Made by a program: the position numbers and the translations under genes. From assembly GCA_903887005.1 (NCBI GenBank), contig CAISOH010000132.1, positions 1 to 50,053 on the forward strand: DNA of 50,053 nt, written 5' to 3'. The DNA is from an uncultured Bacteroidota bacterium (GTDB taxonomy: Bacteria; Bacteroidota; Bacteroidia; Chitinophagales; Chitinophagaceae). Positions within the stretch are counted from its first letter, which is position 1, and each line of letters begins with the position of its first letter. This document shows positions 43,456 through 50,053 of the stretch, piece after piece. The notes under the pieces were generated by a model. It worked only from the letters and a program-made list of their open reading frames with translations, did not search any database and had not been told where the DNA came from.

Positions 43456-44865
43456 ATGCGTAACAATTATATGGCAACCTTATTCTGCCATACGCTCATA
43501 GTTATACTTCTACCATGTATGCCATCCACGGCACAGACCAATATTACACTCCCGAAAGTAGCGCCGGCAATAAACAAGGGATGCAAAGTCTTTAGCACCT
43601 GGGCGCCCTCTAAAAAATTTCTAAGGAACAACCCTTGGTTCCTGCAAGATGGAAGATACTCTATGTCGGTGCAACACATCAACCGGCGAAAAGCCAACTA
43701 CAGGATGTTTCACGTAGCTTTCCCACGCCACACGGAATTCACCTCGGCAGAGTACAGTGCAACACAGGTTCTGTCATCAAAAAAAATAACAACAGAAGGC
43801 TCCGCCCACATTCAGCTTTTTAGCAGGAACGACAGCGACGCTATGTTCTACATTCCTGGCCAGGGAAATGCAATGGTGGGTACAACAGGCTACGACTTCT
43901 CAGTTGCTTTTCCGAAACTGAAGCCTGGCTACGATAAGCTAAACGAACACTACAAACGGGAGACGCAGGCAGTAGCCGACAAAAGATTTAATTGCCCGGT
44001 TGATATTCCCGATCTCGGCTACACACTTACAGACACTATCCATGCCAGTCTGCACGATCTTTTCTTCCAGTTTGAATACGTGGAATCGCAGGCAGTGAAC
44101 AATCACTTTCTGGCGTGCTACCTTGCGTCTTTCCCTCCTGTTATATGCGCGTTCCTGCCCTGGAGCTATCCGCTGCTGTTCACACGAAAAAAGAGCAATG
44201 ACGCCTACCCCAGCAACCTGCTGGTGAAGTTGCATGTAAGAAACGGGGCAGGCGAAGACATCAAAACGTATGGCCAGGTGGTATTTGTGCGCGAAAGGCA
44301 CCATTCGTCCGTGCCACTGGCGAATGCACCCTGGAATACGGCCATACTTATCTTCAAACAAGCGCTGCCCGTGGCTATGGACAACCTCCTTAGCCGCTTT
44401 GCCGAAGACACTGCCATAACAAATGCCCTCAATGAAAGAAACCGGAGGATGGATGAACTGGTGCACTGGCATCCTGAACTTGCAAAATACCTCGCGCTGC
44501 AACGCGAACTGGCTACTATAGCCGATACAAAGCACCTGCTGGAACAATCTATCAACGAAATAAACCAGGAAATGATCCTTCTTGGCGTTACTATAGGCAC
44601 AAATAATTCTGTGAATGCACCTGTGAACTCATCAGGCAGCGTAGCGGCAGATAAGGCTACAGTCTTCGCCGGGGCGGTAGCCGGTACCATTCTGGATGAG
44701 ACCCTCAGGAAAAAGCTAAACCTGCTGAAAGACAAGCAATACGACATGCGTGAACAATATGCCCACCTACAGGGCAGAGAGCAAAAATTAACAGACGACC
44801 ATGCTGCCGCCATGCAAAATAAAGACCTGCTGGACGCATTGCGCTCAATAGGCACAGCACACTAA
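43456..44865 (+). CDS. Exported protein with C-terminal coiled coil, unknown function
   Basis: The 469-residue product has a signal peptide (LFCHTLIVILLPCMPSTAQ). A middle region has one strongly hydrophobic segment (FLACYLASFPPVICAFLPW, near residues 218-236), and the helical C-terminal third is rich in charged residues (LAKYLALQRELATIADTKHL, then KKLNLLKDKQYDMREQYAHL). A small-residue stretch (ATVFAGAVAGTIL) may be a glycine-zipper helix. The base composition looks richer in G+C than its neighbours. No family is recognised. Confidence 0.65.
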   Translation: MRNNYMATLFCHTLIVILLPCMPSTAQTNITLPKVAPAINKGCKVFSTWAPSKKFLRNNPWFLQDGRYSMSVQHINRRKANYRMFHVAFPRHTEFTSAEYSATQVLSSKKITTEGSAHIQLFSRNDSDAMFYIPGQGNAMVGTTGYDFSVAFPKLKPGYDKLNEHYKRETQAVADKRFNCPVDIPDLGYTLTDTIHASLHDLFFQFEYVESQAVNNHFLACYLASFPPVICAFLPWSYPLLFTRKKSNDAYPSNLLVKLHVRNGAGEDIKTYGQVVFVRERHHSSVPLANAPWNTAILIFKQALPVAMDNLLSRFAEDTAITNALNERNRRMDELVHWHPELAKYLALQRELATIADTKHLLEQSINEINQEMILLGVTIGTNNSVNAPVNSSGSVAADKATVFAGAVAGTILDETLRKKLNLLKDKQYDMREQYAHLQGREQKLTDDHAAAMQNKDLLDALRSIGTAH

Positions 44866-45068
44866 AACCTTGTCCATATACTTTATATTCGAAGCATTTT
44901 CTATGGGTAAATTATCATTTTCACTTTCGCCAATCAGTACCGATAGCTGTCGGCGGGCTGCCACCGCGACGTAATCTGAGACTATGCCGAAATGCGCGCC
45001 TGGACTAAGGGGCCCGGCGGCATTTCAACTTGAACCGGTACAACAATTGTAACACCCAGGCCATTTAT

Positions 45069-45806
45069 TTACAATCCCAGCAGCTTATTAAAGTCGGCAA
45101 TCAACTTATCAAACTGGTCTTTGCCATAAATAGCCTGCGCACTGGCTATGTCCTGATATTTGATCAGCGAATCAAATTTGCTGGGTTGGTTTTGCTTGTA
45201 CATGTACTCCATGAAGGCCCCGGCTACAGGGTACAGTACCGTTTCTGACGCATTGTTGCCATTAGCCCAAAGAGCTAACACGCTTGTAATATACTGTCCT
45301 GCTATTGCCGATTTCGCCCTGTCTATCTTGCTGCCGGAGCTAAGGTCGAAAGCCACTGCCACACCTTCATTGACGAACCTGGTGTACAGGGTAGGCGTCA
45401 CTCCTTCCGCCCAGAAGCTAAGGACGTGCGTCATTTCATGGCCCAGGGTCTGTTCCGGCCTTGTGTTGACGAGACACTCATATGGCACGGCAAAGCCAAG
45501 GCCTTGATTCAAGGTGCGCCTCGCCAGTGCCGTATCTGTCCAGATGAAGAAACGCAGCTTTTGGGGTAGTTGTGCCTTAAATACAGCATCTATCTGCTCG
45601 TAGGCTTTTTCATGCTCGCTTACGTAGCCGCCTACCTCGTCTGTCCAGTTATCTGCAGTCTGGAAATAGTAATTGATGTGGGTGCCTTGTACCTCGCCCC
45701 ACTGCACTCCCAATGTGTCTTTACGGGAAGCGAACGGATATTTTTTATACTTGTGGCATTGTGCGAATAACACAATGCACATCAATAAAGCAATAACATA
45801 TTTCAT
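45069..45806 (-). CDS. Lipoprotein with gluzincin-type metalloprotease motif
   Basis: The 245-residue protein has a lipoprotein signal ending IVLFAQCHK. The mature domain contains LGHEMTHVLSFWAEG (HExxH near residues 122-126) and a downstream FVNEGVAVAF with the third zinc ligand Glu, the layout of a gluzincin peptidase. It is probably anchored in the outer membrane. The preceding gap (44866-45068) holds no gene. Substrate and partner are unknown. Confidence 0.8.
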   Translation of the reverse strand: MKYVIALLMCIVLFAQCHKYKKYPFASRKDTLGVQWGEVQGTHINYYFQTADNWTDEVGGYVSEHEKAYEQIDAVFKAQLPQKLRFFIWTDTALARRTLNQGLGFAVPYECLVNTRPEQTLGHEMTHVLSFWAEGVTPTLYTRFVNEGVAVAFDLSSGSKIDRAKSAIAGQYITSVLALWANGNNASETVLYPVAGAFMEYMYKQNQPSKFDSLIKYQDIASAQAIYGKDQFDKLIADFNKLLGL

Positions 45807-45928
45807 ACCGGCAGGTTGAGTTTCAAATATAGTAAAGCTGCATCTTTTTACGAAAACAAAGGTCCGGATTTGTTAACTGTCAAAGAAAAAAACGAATAAA
45901 TTTACCATCTGTAAAAAAATACAACGCA

Positions 45929-46450
45929 ATGAGAAGCACACTGGTAATTCTATTGCTGATCGCCGGCGGCTATGTGGCGCAGGCTCAAAGCAAGCGCAAC
46001 ATATACTGTGATGTAGCCATTAACAGCCCCGGGCTTTCGGCAACATATACCATGAAGCTCACCCGGCATTTCGATATGGGAGGCGGACTAAGCTCCTACT
46101 ACTTCAGGCAAGTAAACTACGGGAGTAGTCGCTCGGCTATCTCCTTTGACCTGCGGCCGCACTGGGGCGCCAAAAAAAGCTTGTTCTTTATCTTTACAGA
46201 TTTAGGTCTGGCTATAAATGGCGGGCGGCAACCTTACCTGGCTACTATGTCGCCGCTGGGGGGACATATAGCGCTGGGGCCGGGCTACTGTTTCCGGATT
46301 AACAAGAAAGGAATGGGTCCTTACCTGTCCCTGGGAATGTATGGCAATACCACACACCTCCGCGACACATATCCGCCTCCGCCACCCAGATCAAGGATGC
46401 GTGCGTATTTGGATGTCTATGGAATCATGTCTGTGGGTTTTAAATTTTAG
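45929..46450 (+). CDS. Small outer-membrane beta-barrel-like protein
   Basis: The 173-residue product has a signal peptide (LVILLLIAGGYVAQAQ). Strand-rich segments (YTMKLTRHFDMGGGLSSYYF, FFIFTDLGLAINGG, GPYLSLGMYGN) suggest a small beta barrel. A proline run (YPPPPPRSR) precedes the last strand, which ends in VGFKF, a typical aromatic barrel terminus. It is divergent from the metalloprotease-like gene. Function is unknown. Confidence 0.65.
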   Translation: MRSTLVILLLIAGGYVAQAQSKRNIYCDVAINSPGLSATYTMKLTRHFDMGGGLSSYYFRQVNYGSSRSAISFDLRPHWGAKKSLFFIFTDLGLAINGGRQPYLATMSPLGGHIALGPGYCFRINKKGMGPYLSLGMYGNTTHLRDTYPPPPPRSRMRAYLDVYGIMSVGFKF

Positions 46451-46548
46451 CAGGATTGACTTGTGAGATGCTGTCTGCAACTTTTACTGCAAGCACAAAA
46501 AGTAAGTAGCCGCAGTTCACTGTATTGTTCAAAAAAAATGTCGTTTCG

Positions 46549-46643
46549 CGTAAACTTTGTTTACGTCATAGTGGATGTCAAACTCCCGTTTGACGAATGT
46601 GCATAATCCCGTTCTTCCGGATGTTCCAAAGGGCATCCGGAAG
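46549..46643. repeat. Three consecutive perfect hairpins
   Basis: CGTAAAC/GTTTACG (46549-46565), GTCAAAC/GTTTGAC (46577-46594) and CTTCCGGATG/CATCCGGAAG (46614-46643) are three perfect inverted repeats within 95 bp. They fill most of the gap after the gene ending at 46450; the rest of 46451-46959 holds a terminator, a tRNA remnant and a short frame. Confidence 0.55.
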
Positions 46644-46720
46644 CAACTATAAAACTCCGTCTCTGATGGCATTCAATGAACTGAAGCTAATATCCTATAT
46701 TAACTTTCATTACGAGCAAA

Positions 46721-46756
46721 AAGACAAGGTTTGTGAATAAACACAAACCTTGTCTT
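46721..46756. terminator. Strong bidirectional hairpin terminator behind tRNA-Met remnant 2
   Basis: The 15-bp arms AAGACAAGGTTTGTG (46721-46735) and CACAAACCTTGTCTT (46742-46756) are perfectly complementary around AATAAA, with A-rich sequence before and T-rich sequence after. It sits just beyond the 3' side of the tRNA remnant at 46761-46781. Confidence 0.8.
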
Positions 46757-46760
46757 TCTA

Positions 46761-46781
46761 TGGGCCCACCTGATTATGAGT
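46761..46781 (-). pseudogene. tRNA-Met (CAT) remnant 2
   Basis: The plus strand reads CCACCTGATTATGAGT (46766-46781), identical to the anticodon-side part of the fragment at 48838-48853. The T-arm is missing and TGGGC (46761-46765) follows directly, which could be the acceptor end joined by a deletion. The minus strand before the anticodon loop is non-tRNA sequence shared with the site at 37639. Confidence 0.5.
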
Positions 46782-46854
46782 CGAGCTTCGATACCTTCTT
46801 TTTGATGCCTTTAGTGCAATGTTGCATTTTTCCGAATACTTGTCTGGACTGCAT
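46774..46854 (-). CDS. Possible 26-residue peptide ending inside the tRNA remnant
   Basis: From ATG 46854 the minus strand encodes 26 residues (MQSRQVFGKMQHCTKGIKKK, then VSKLDS). The stop TAA is part of the tRNA anticodon-loop sequence CTCATAA. The tail coding for IKKKV is also present at the 37.6-kb site, where it is preceded by a stop. It may be a real small peptide of an integrated element or chance. Confidence 0.2.
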   Translation of the reverse strand: MQSRQVFGKMQHCTKGIKKKVSKLDS

Positions 46855-46939
46855 AGTGGCTCATTTAATTTGTAAAAGTTGTCTTTTTGATGCATTAGGA
46901 TAAACTTAGTGCAGAAAACAGTTCAAAAGCAATTATATT

Positions 46940-46954
46940 GCGAGTTTCAGTGCG
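46940..46954. repeat. 15-bp direct repeat, left copy, flanking hipBST
   Basis: GCGAGTTTCAGTGCG is identical to 48724-48738 and in the same orientation. It ends 5 bp before the hipT stop codon, so the pair tightly encloses the toxin-antitoxin operon. Confidence 0.7.
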
Positions 46955-46959
46955 ACAAA

Positions 46960-47937
46960 TTAAGCGACCTTAATTCTGCTGACCTTATCCTGGTAGCAAT
47001 GTAAATATTTCGATTTGATCTCGTCAGACAATAAAGAGTTGTTTATCATGTTTATTACCCGATCGCTCTGGCTGGTCATCTCTGAAATAATACGCTTTGC
47101 CCTGACTTCAATTATTGATATTCTTCTTGCCAGTTCCATGAAATCAGGATAGCCATGGTGACCATATGTTTGATAATACCCGGTATTAGTATCTCCCTCA
47201 AATAAATCTAACGCGGTATCTGTTTCGCCAGGAGTATGTAAAATAGTGCTCATTAAATCATACGTAGGTGTTAATTTATAGTCTCCGCTATCGGTCTGGA
47301 TCAACGAAAAGTTTTTTAAGTGGGCGTCACCATTTGAGAATAGATAATTAAAGAAAACGTTTCTAAAAAAAACTTCCATTACTGGCAAATATGCCGCAAC
47401 ATACTTTTTAATTAAAATGCCAATGTCTTCATATGTTCCATCGTATTTGTAATTTTCGCCGTGTGTCTTTTTTTGTTTGCCGCTTAATTGTGCGAAATCC
47501 TCCTGTAGATATTTTGATCCGTCTGCTTTTACATCAAACCTTCGTGTAAGATAAGCAGGTTGTCCATCCTCAAAATTTATTAGCGCATTTGCAGCAGTGT
47601 CCATTTTAAAGATTTGTCCGGCGATTTGCATAGTGAGGTGCTCATTCTCTGGCGCCTGGTCAGGATATGCTATCACCGATGGCGGAATTGGTTTTAAAAT
47701 ATACTGGCCTCCCTTTGCAGTCAAGGTTAATAATTTATCCTCTAATCTCAATGAATATTTTAACTGTACTCCGGAAATAGATAGCCGCTTTGTTTGCTCC
47801 TGGTATTCTTGCAGGTTTTCGTTTTGAGGAGCTTTGAACGGCAGCATATGTGATACACGCTTACCATCAAATAGTTTCTTGCGGCAATTCAAACAATAGC
47901 CTTCAGTATTTTCTTTATAGCATCCTAAACAACTCAT
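46960..47937 (-). CDS. hipT: HipA-family kinase toxin, HipT-like
   Basis: The 325-residue protein is the kinase part of a split HipA. An N-terminal zinc knuckle (CLGC, then YCLNC) is followed by RLSISGVQLK with SIS at residues 53-55, where HipT proteins autophosphorylate. It has an ATP-site Lys in YILKP (K82), a catalytic loop NGDAHLKN (202-209) and the metal-binding Asp in PTYDL (D227). HipA/HipT kinases phosphorylate aminoacyl-tRNA synthetases and cause growth arrest. Short length and a separate upstream gene for the N-terminal subdomain mark the HipBST arrangement. The start is 7 bp after the hipS stop on the minus strand. Confidence 0.85.
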   Translation of the reverse strand: MSCLGCYKENTEGYCLNCRKKLFDGKRVSHMLPFKAPQNENLQEYQEQTKRLSISGVQLKYSLRLEDKLLTLTAKGGQYILKPIPPSVIAYPDQAPENEHLTMQIAGQIFKMDTAANALINFEDGQPAYLTRRFDVKADGSKYLQEDFAQLSGKQKKTHGENYKYDGTYEDIGILIKKYVAAYLPVMEVFFRNVFFNYLFSNGDAHLKNFSLIQTDSGDYKLTPTYDLMSTILHTPGETDTALDLFEGDTNTGYYQTYGHHGYPDFMELARRISIIEVRAKRIISEMTSQSDRVINMINNSLLSDEIKSKYLHCYQDKVSRIKVA

Positions 47938-47944
47938 GTCTTTA

Positions 47945-48271
47945 TTATTTTGTTTCTTCCTGTATTGTAATTGCCCCGATGGTGTCTAAGCCAGCCGTTT
48001 TTAATAACCTGGTAAAATCATCTTCCTCATCTATTTTCAATAATCTGCATTGTATATCTTTATTTACGCCTTCAGCAAGCAATCCGTAAAAGAAAGGGAA
48101 TAGAACATCCGATTCATATCGTTTTTGCGTTTTAGGTAATGTCAAACTTATACGTGGCATATTTTGGTTCATAAAATATGCATCATCATATTGAAAGATG
48201 TACTTCCCGTCATCAGAATATTCGATTGATCCCGCCTGTACATTATTTGCAAATACAATTCCCCTCTGCAT
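47945..48271 (-). CDS. hipS: HipA N-terminal subdomain protein, HipS-like
   Basis: The 108-residue protein matches the N-subdomain-1 of HipA (GIVFANNVQAGSIEYSDDGK, MPRISLTLPKTQKRY, then LFPFFYGLLAEGVNKDI). In the HipBST system this separate piece acts as the antitoxin for HipT. Its ATG overlaps the hipB stop (ATGA) and hipT starts 7 bp later, so the three genes form a coupled operon. Confidence 0.82.
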   Translation of the reverse strand: MQRGIVFANNVQAGSIEYSDDGKYIFQYDDAYFMNQNMPRISLTLPKTQKRYESDVLFPFFYGLLAEGVNKDIQCRLLKIDEEDDFTRLLKTAGLDTIGAITIQEETK

Positions 48272-48480
48272 CAGTTAATTTGTTTTATTTTTATAGTCAT
48301 TTCGAGACCTAATATTCCGCATAATTTAGATAGTGTTTTTAATGACGGGTTTCCTTTTCCTTCTTCTATGTTGTATATTGTACGGACAGTAATTCCGCTC
48401 ATTTCTGCTAAATCTTCCTGTCGGAGATTTATTTCCTTTCTTCTTTTTTCTAATTGTTTCCCCATTCCTGTTAAGTCCAT
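48271..48480 (-). CDS. hipB: HipB-like XRE-family DNA-binding protein
   Basis: The 69-residue protein is a compact XRE helix-turn-helix repressor: LEKRRKEINLRQEDLAEMSG, then ITVRTIYNIEEGKGNPSLKT as the recognition helix region. It is the first gene of the operon and should autoregulate it. A perfect 14-bp palindrome sits 3 bp before its ATG. Confidence 0.9.
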   Translation of the reverse strand: MDLTGMGKQLEKRRKEINLRQEDLAEMSGITVRTIYNIEEGKGNPSLKTLSKLCGILGLEMTIKIKQIN

Positions 48481-48483
48481 AGT

Positions 48484-48505
48484 AGAAATATATTTCTGAT
48501 TTCTG
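48484..48505 (-). promoter_or_regulatory. Candidate HipB operator
   Basis: AGAAATATATTTCT (48484-48497) is a perfect 14-bp palindrome next to the hipB start. On the minus strand CAGAAAT occurs twice in tandem leading into it. Position and symmetry fit an autoregulatory XRE operator. Confidence 0.5.
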
Positions 48506-48723
48506 TAAAATTAAGGAAAAACTATCAAGTAATGTTTAAAAATGGAATTATATTGCTTAAAATGATTAAAAAGCATACTTAAAATTATTCGAATTAGCTA
48601 AAACCAGAAGTATAATTCCGATATTAGACAGTATCTATTTATGATATATAATTGTGCCATACAAATATTGCCACATATGATAATGCAATAGTTGTATCAA
48701 TATTGACATGGTCTTTTAGTAGC

Positions 48724-48738
48724 GCGAGTTTCAGTGCG
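48724..48738. repeat. 15-bp direct repeat, right copy, flanking hipBST
   Basis: GCGAGTTTCAGTGCG is identical to 46940-46954, about 1.8 kb apart, and encloses the hipBST genes and their promoter. Confidence 0.7.
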
Positions 48739-48760
48739 GCTGAATTTAAGATAAAAGAAA

Positions 48761-48788
48761 AAGCAGTTACAACTGGAGGCAACTGCTT
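48761..48788 (-). terminator. Terminator behind tRNA-Met remnant 3
   Basis: The arms AAGCAGTT (48761-48768) and AACTGCTT (48781-48788) form a hairpin, followed on the minus strand by a T-rich run. It lies 23 bp beyond the 3' end of the tRNA fragment at 48811-48853, where the tRNA gene's own terminator would be. Confidence 0.7.
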
Positions 48789-48810
48789 GATTATTATTAG
48801 TTTGTGTAAG

Positions 48811-48853
48811 TTGGCCAGCCAGGACTTGAACCTGGGACCACCTGATTATGAGT
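48811..48853 (-). pseudogene. tRNA-Met (CAT) 3'-half fragment 3 (best preserved)
   Basis: On the minus strand this reads an anticodon loop CTCATAA (anticodon CAT), 3' anticodon stem TCAGG, variable loop TGGTC, and a perfect T-arm with 5-bp stem CCAGG/CCTGG. Acceptor strand CTGGCCA and discriminator A follow, with no encoded CCA. The 5' half (acceptor 5' strand, D-arm, 5' anticodon stem) is absent: similarity ends at 48853. A displaced 3' half plus terminator is the classic product of integration into a tRNA gene. The rest of the 48481-49004 gap has the HipB operator, a 15-bp repeat and a hairpin. Confidence 0.8.
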
Positions 48854-48885
48854 ACTATTCATGTGTTACAAATGCACCTCCATTG

Positions 48886-48908
48886 CATCCTCGAAACATT
48901 CGAGGATG
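48886..48908. repeat. Perfect 10-bp-stem hairpin
   Basis: CATCCTCGAA (48886-48895) and TTCGAGGATG (48899-48908) are perfect complements around a 3-nt loop. It stands between the tRNA fragment and the gene at 49005 and could be an element end or terminator. Confidence 0.5.
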
Positions 48909-49004
48909 AGTGGTTAAGTCATATCTGCGAACACACTCAATGTAACTCCCTAACCTGGACAAGCCAGAACCAAAAAGGAAAATACCTAACTTTATAGCAA
49001 AAAG

Positions 49005-50053
49005 TTGGAACTGCTTACCAAACGCTACAGAGATAAAATTTCCGGTGTATTAAGTTGCTACGACCGGATAGTCTTAAAAGGGACATTACCGACCGTTTGT
49101 TATGCCCAGGGTATGACGGGTTATCTGTTCAAGAACAATGTCCAGATATTTGATTACACAAAATTTGCCGACCCGCTTCGTGAAAAAATACGTGCTAATG
49201 CAGAACAACTGGCAGTGTCCAACAATATTTCAATAGAGTTCGTAAGAAACAGTAATGTTAGAAAAGAAGATATAGTAAGGAAACATTTTGATGGCAAAAA
49301 GACAGGGCTTGTTCATATTTTATCGGCTATGGAAGCCTGTCCGAGCTATATACCATGGCATGATAAAGTTTCGCATAAATCATTTCTGAAAAGCACACAA
49401 GGTAAATGCCTCCATTATTATTTTTATTTCAACGATTCCGACATTGGTTTTGGTTATGTGCGGGTACCAACCTGGTGCCCCTTTCAACTACAGGTTTATT
49501 TCAACGGACATAACTTGTTGGCCAACGAACTCACCAAACAGGGCATCGCATATACGATGCTGGACAATGCTTTCGATTATATTGCCGATTTTAAAAAGGC
49601 ACAGGAGATTTCAAACGGCCTTGATGTAAAAAAACTTCTGAAAAAGCTGGAATGGTTTTCCGGTTTATATTGTCCTGTTTACAAGGAATTTGGACAAACG
49701 TACCATTGGAGTATTATGCAGCAGGAGTACGCAACCGACATTGTATTCAAAAAGCAGGAAGACCTCAAACCGCTATATGAAGATTTAATTTCAACAGCCA
49801 TACACACGGTAAAGCCAGCCAATATCGCCACTTTCCTATCACAAAAAATACATACAAATTATGAAGGGGAGATAGGCAATAATTACAATATCCGGCTGGA
49901 AGGAAGCCGGATAAAACACAGCATGGGGCAGGTTTCTATAAAAATGTATGACAAATTCAATAAAATATTACGCATAGAGACAACAGTAAACGATGTCTCA
50001 TTTTTCAAACACTACAGAACAGTAGAACATCGTGATGGAACTACATCGCAACA
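49005..50053 (+). CDS. Unrecognised large protein, truncated by the window end
   Basis: The plus strand is open from a stop at 48987-48989 to the end of the window, giving at least 349 codons. The only early start is TTG 49005, giving LELLTKRYRDKISGVLSCYD; the first ATG is about 35 codons later. The product is soluble, with blocks such as RIVLKGTLPTVCYAQGMTGY, GYVRVPTWCPFQLQVYFNGH and SIKMYDKFNKILRIETTVND. The YDK...RIE run and paired aromatic strands suggest a nucleic-acid enzyme or transposase-like fold, but no catalytic set can be assigned. Its place beside a tRNA fragment and a perfect hairpin points to a mobile element. Confidence 0.65.
   Translation, partial: MELLTKRYRDKISGVLSCYDRIVLKGTLPTVCYAQGMTGYLFKNNVQIFDYTKFADPLREKIRANAEQLAVSNNISIEFVRNSNVRKEDIVRKHFDGKKTGLVHILSAMEACPSYIPWHDKVSHKSFLKSTQGKCLHYYFYFNDSDIGFGYVRVPTWCPFQLQVYFNGHNLLANELTKQGIAYTMLDNAFDYIADFKKAQEISNGLDVKKLLKKLEWFSGLYCPVYKEFGQTYHWSIMQQEYATDIVFKKQEDLKPLYEDLISTAIHTVKPANIATFLSQKIHTNYEGEIGNNYNIRLEGSRIKHSMGQVSIKMYDKFNKILRIETTVNDVSFFKHYRTVEHRDGTTSQ

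Noticed and set aside
43939-44855. Two long minus-strand frames of 202 and 216 codons
   Set aside because: They overlap a plus-strand gene with a clear signal peptide and coiled coil, and show only shadow composition.
48811-48853. A complete tRNA gene
   Set aside because: Only the 3' half is present; the sequence next to 48853 cannot form the anticodon 5' stem, D-arm or acceptor 5' strand.
48652-48909. An 85-codon plus-strand frame across the third tRNA fragment
   Set aside because: It reads through the complement of the tRNA T-arm and anticodon and through the hairpin, so it is a chance frame over non-coding DNA.

Overview
The window looks like a Bacteroidota chromosome, most likely Chitinophagaceae or a relative. 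This rests on inference from sequence: TAnnTTTG-type -7 promoter boxes, weak or absent Shine-Dalgarno sequences, many Sec-signal outer-membrane or lipoprotein genes, and family types such as the split HipA toxin and PhnA-like proteins. No complete tRNA, rRNA gene or CRISPR array was seen.

Layout. 1-1471: end of an IS21-type element (istA 3' part, istB). 1624-23644: a dense defence island. It opens with a winged-helix protein and a WYL regulator, then RmuC, a small GRDP-like protein, a fusion of a dead type I methyltransferase, a HsdS-type specificity domain and a histidine kinase, its receiver-domain partner, hsdM, and an hsdS with an in-frame TGA. Next come two DUF488 proteins, an OB-fold protein, a caspase-like protein, a small RNase H-like protein with a Ser/Thr kinase, hsdR, a nuclease-like protein and a sacsin/HSP90-like ATPase. 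Four of these transcription units carry the same palindrome (TGTGCAA-N5-TTGCACA) exactly 9 nt before a -7-like box, which suggests one regulator controls the island.

23834-36453: mostly housekeeping or ordinary genes (Spx/ArsC-like, Ntox23-like secreted protein, SF1 helicase, PhnA, endonuclease III, two thioredoxin-fold proteins, UbiX, MazG, a large NtrY-type sensor kinase). 36454-46450: repeat-rich intergenic DNA, HU, a SerA-type dehydrogenase and a run of exported proteins of unknown role. 46451-50053: a hairpin-rich stretch, a hipBST-like toxin-antitoxin operon enclosed by 15-bp direct repeats, and a truncated unrecognised gene running off the end.

Three 3' fragments of a CAT-anticodon (Met-type) tRNA lie at 37.6, 46.8 and 48.8 kb. 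All have the same orientation and each is followed by its own terminator, so they look like scars of repeated integration.

The strongest candidate for an undescribed system is the sensor kinase built from restriction-modification parts (5647-8232) with its receiver protein (8229-9116), placed directly ahead of hsdM/hsdS and sharing the island-wide operator.
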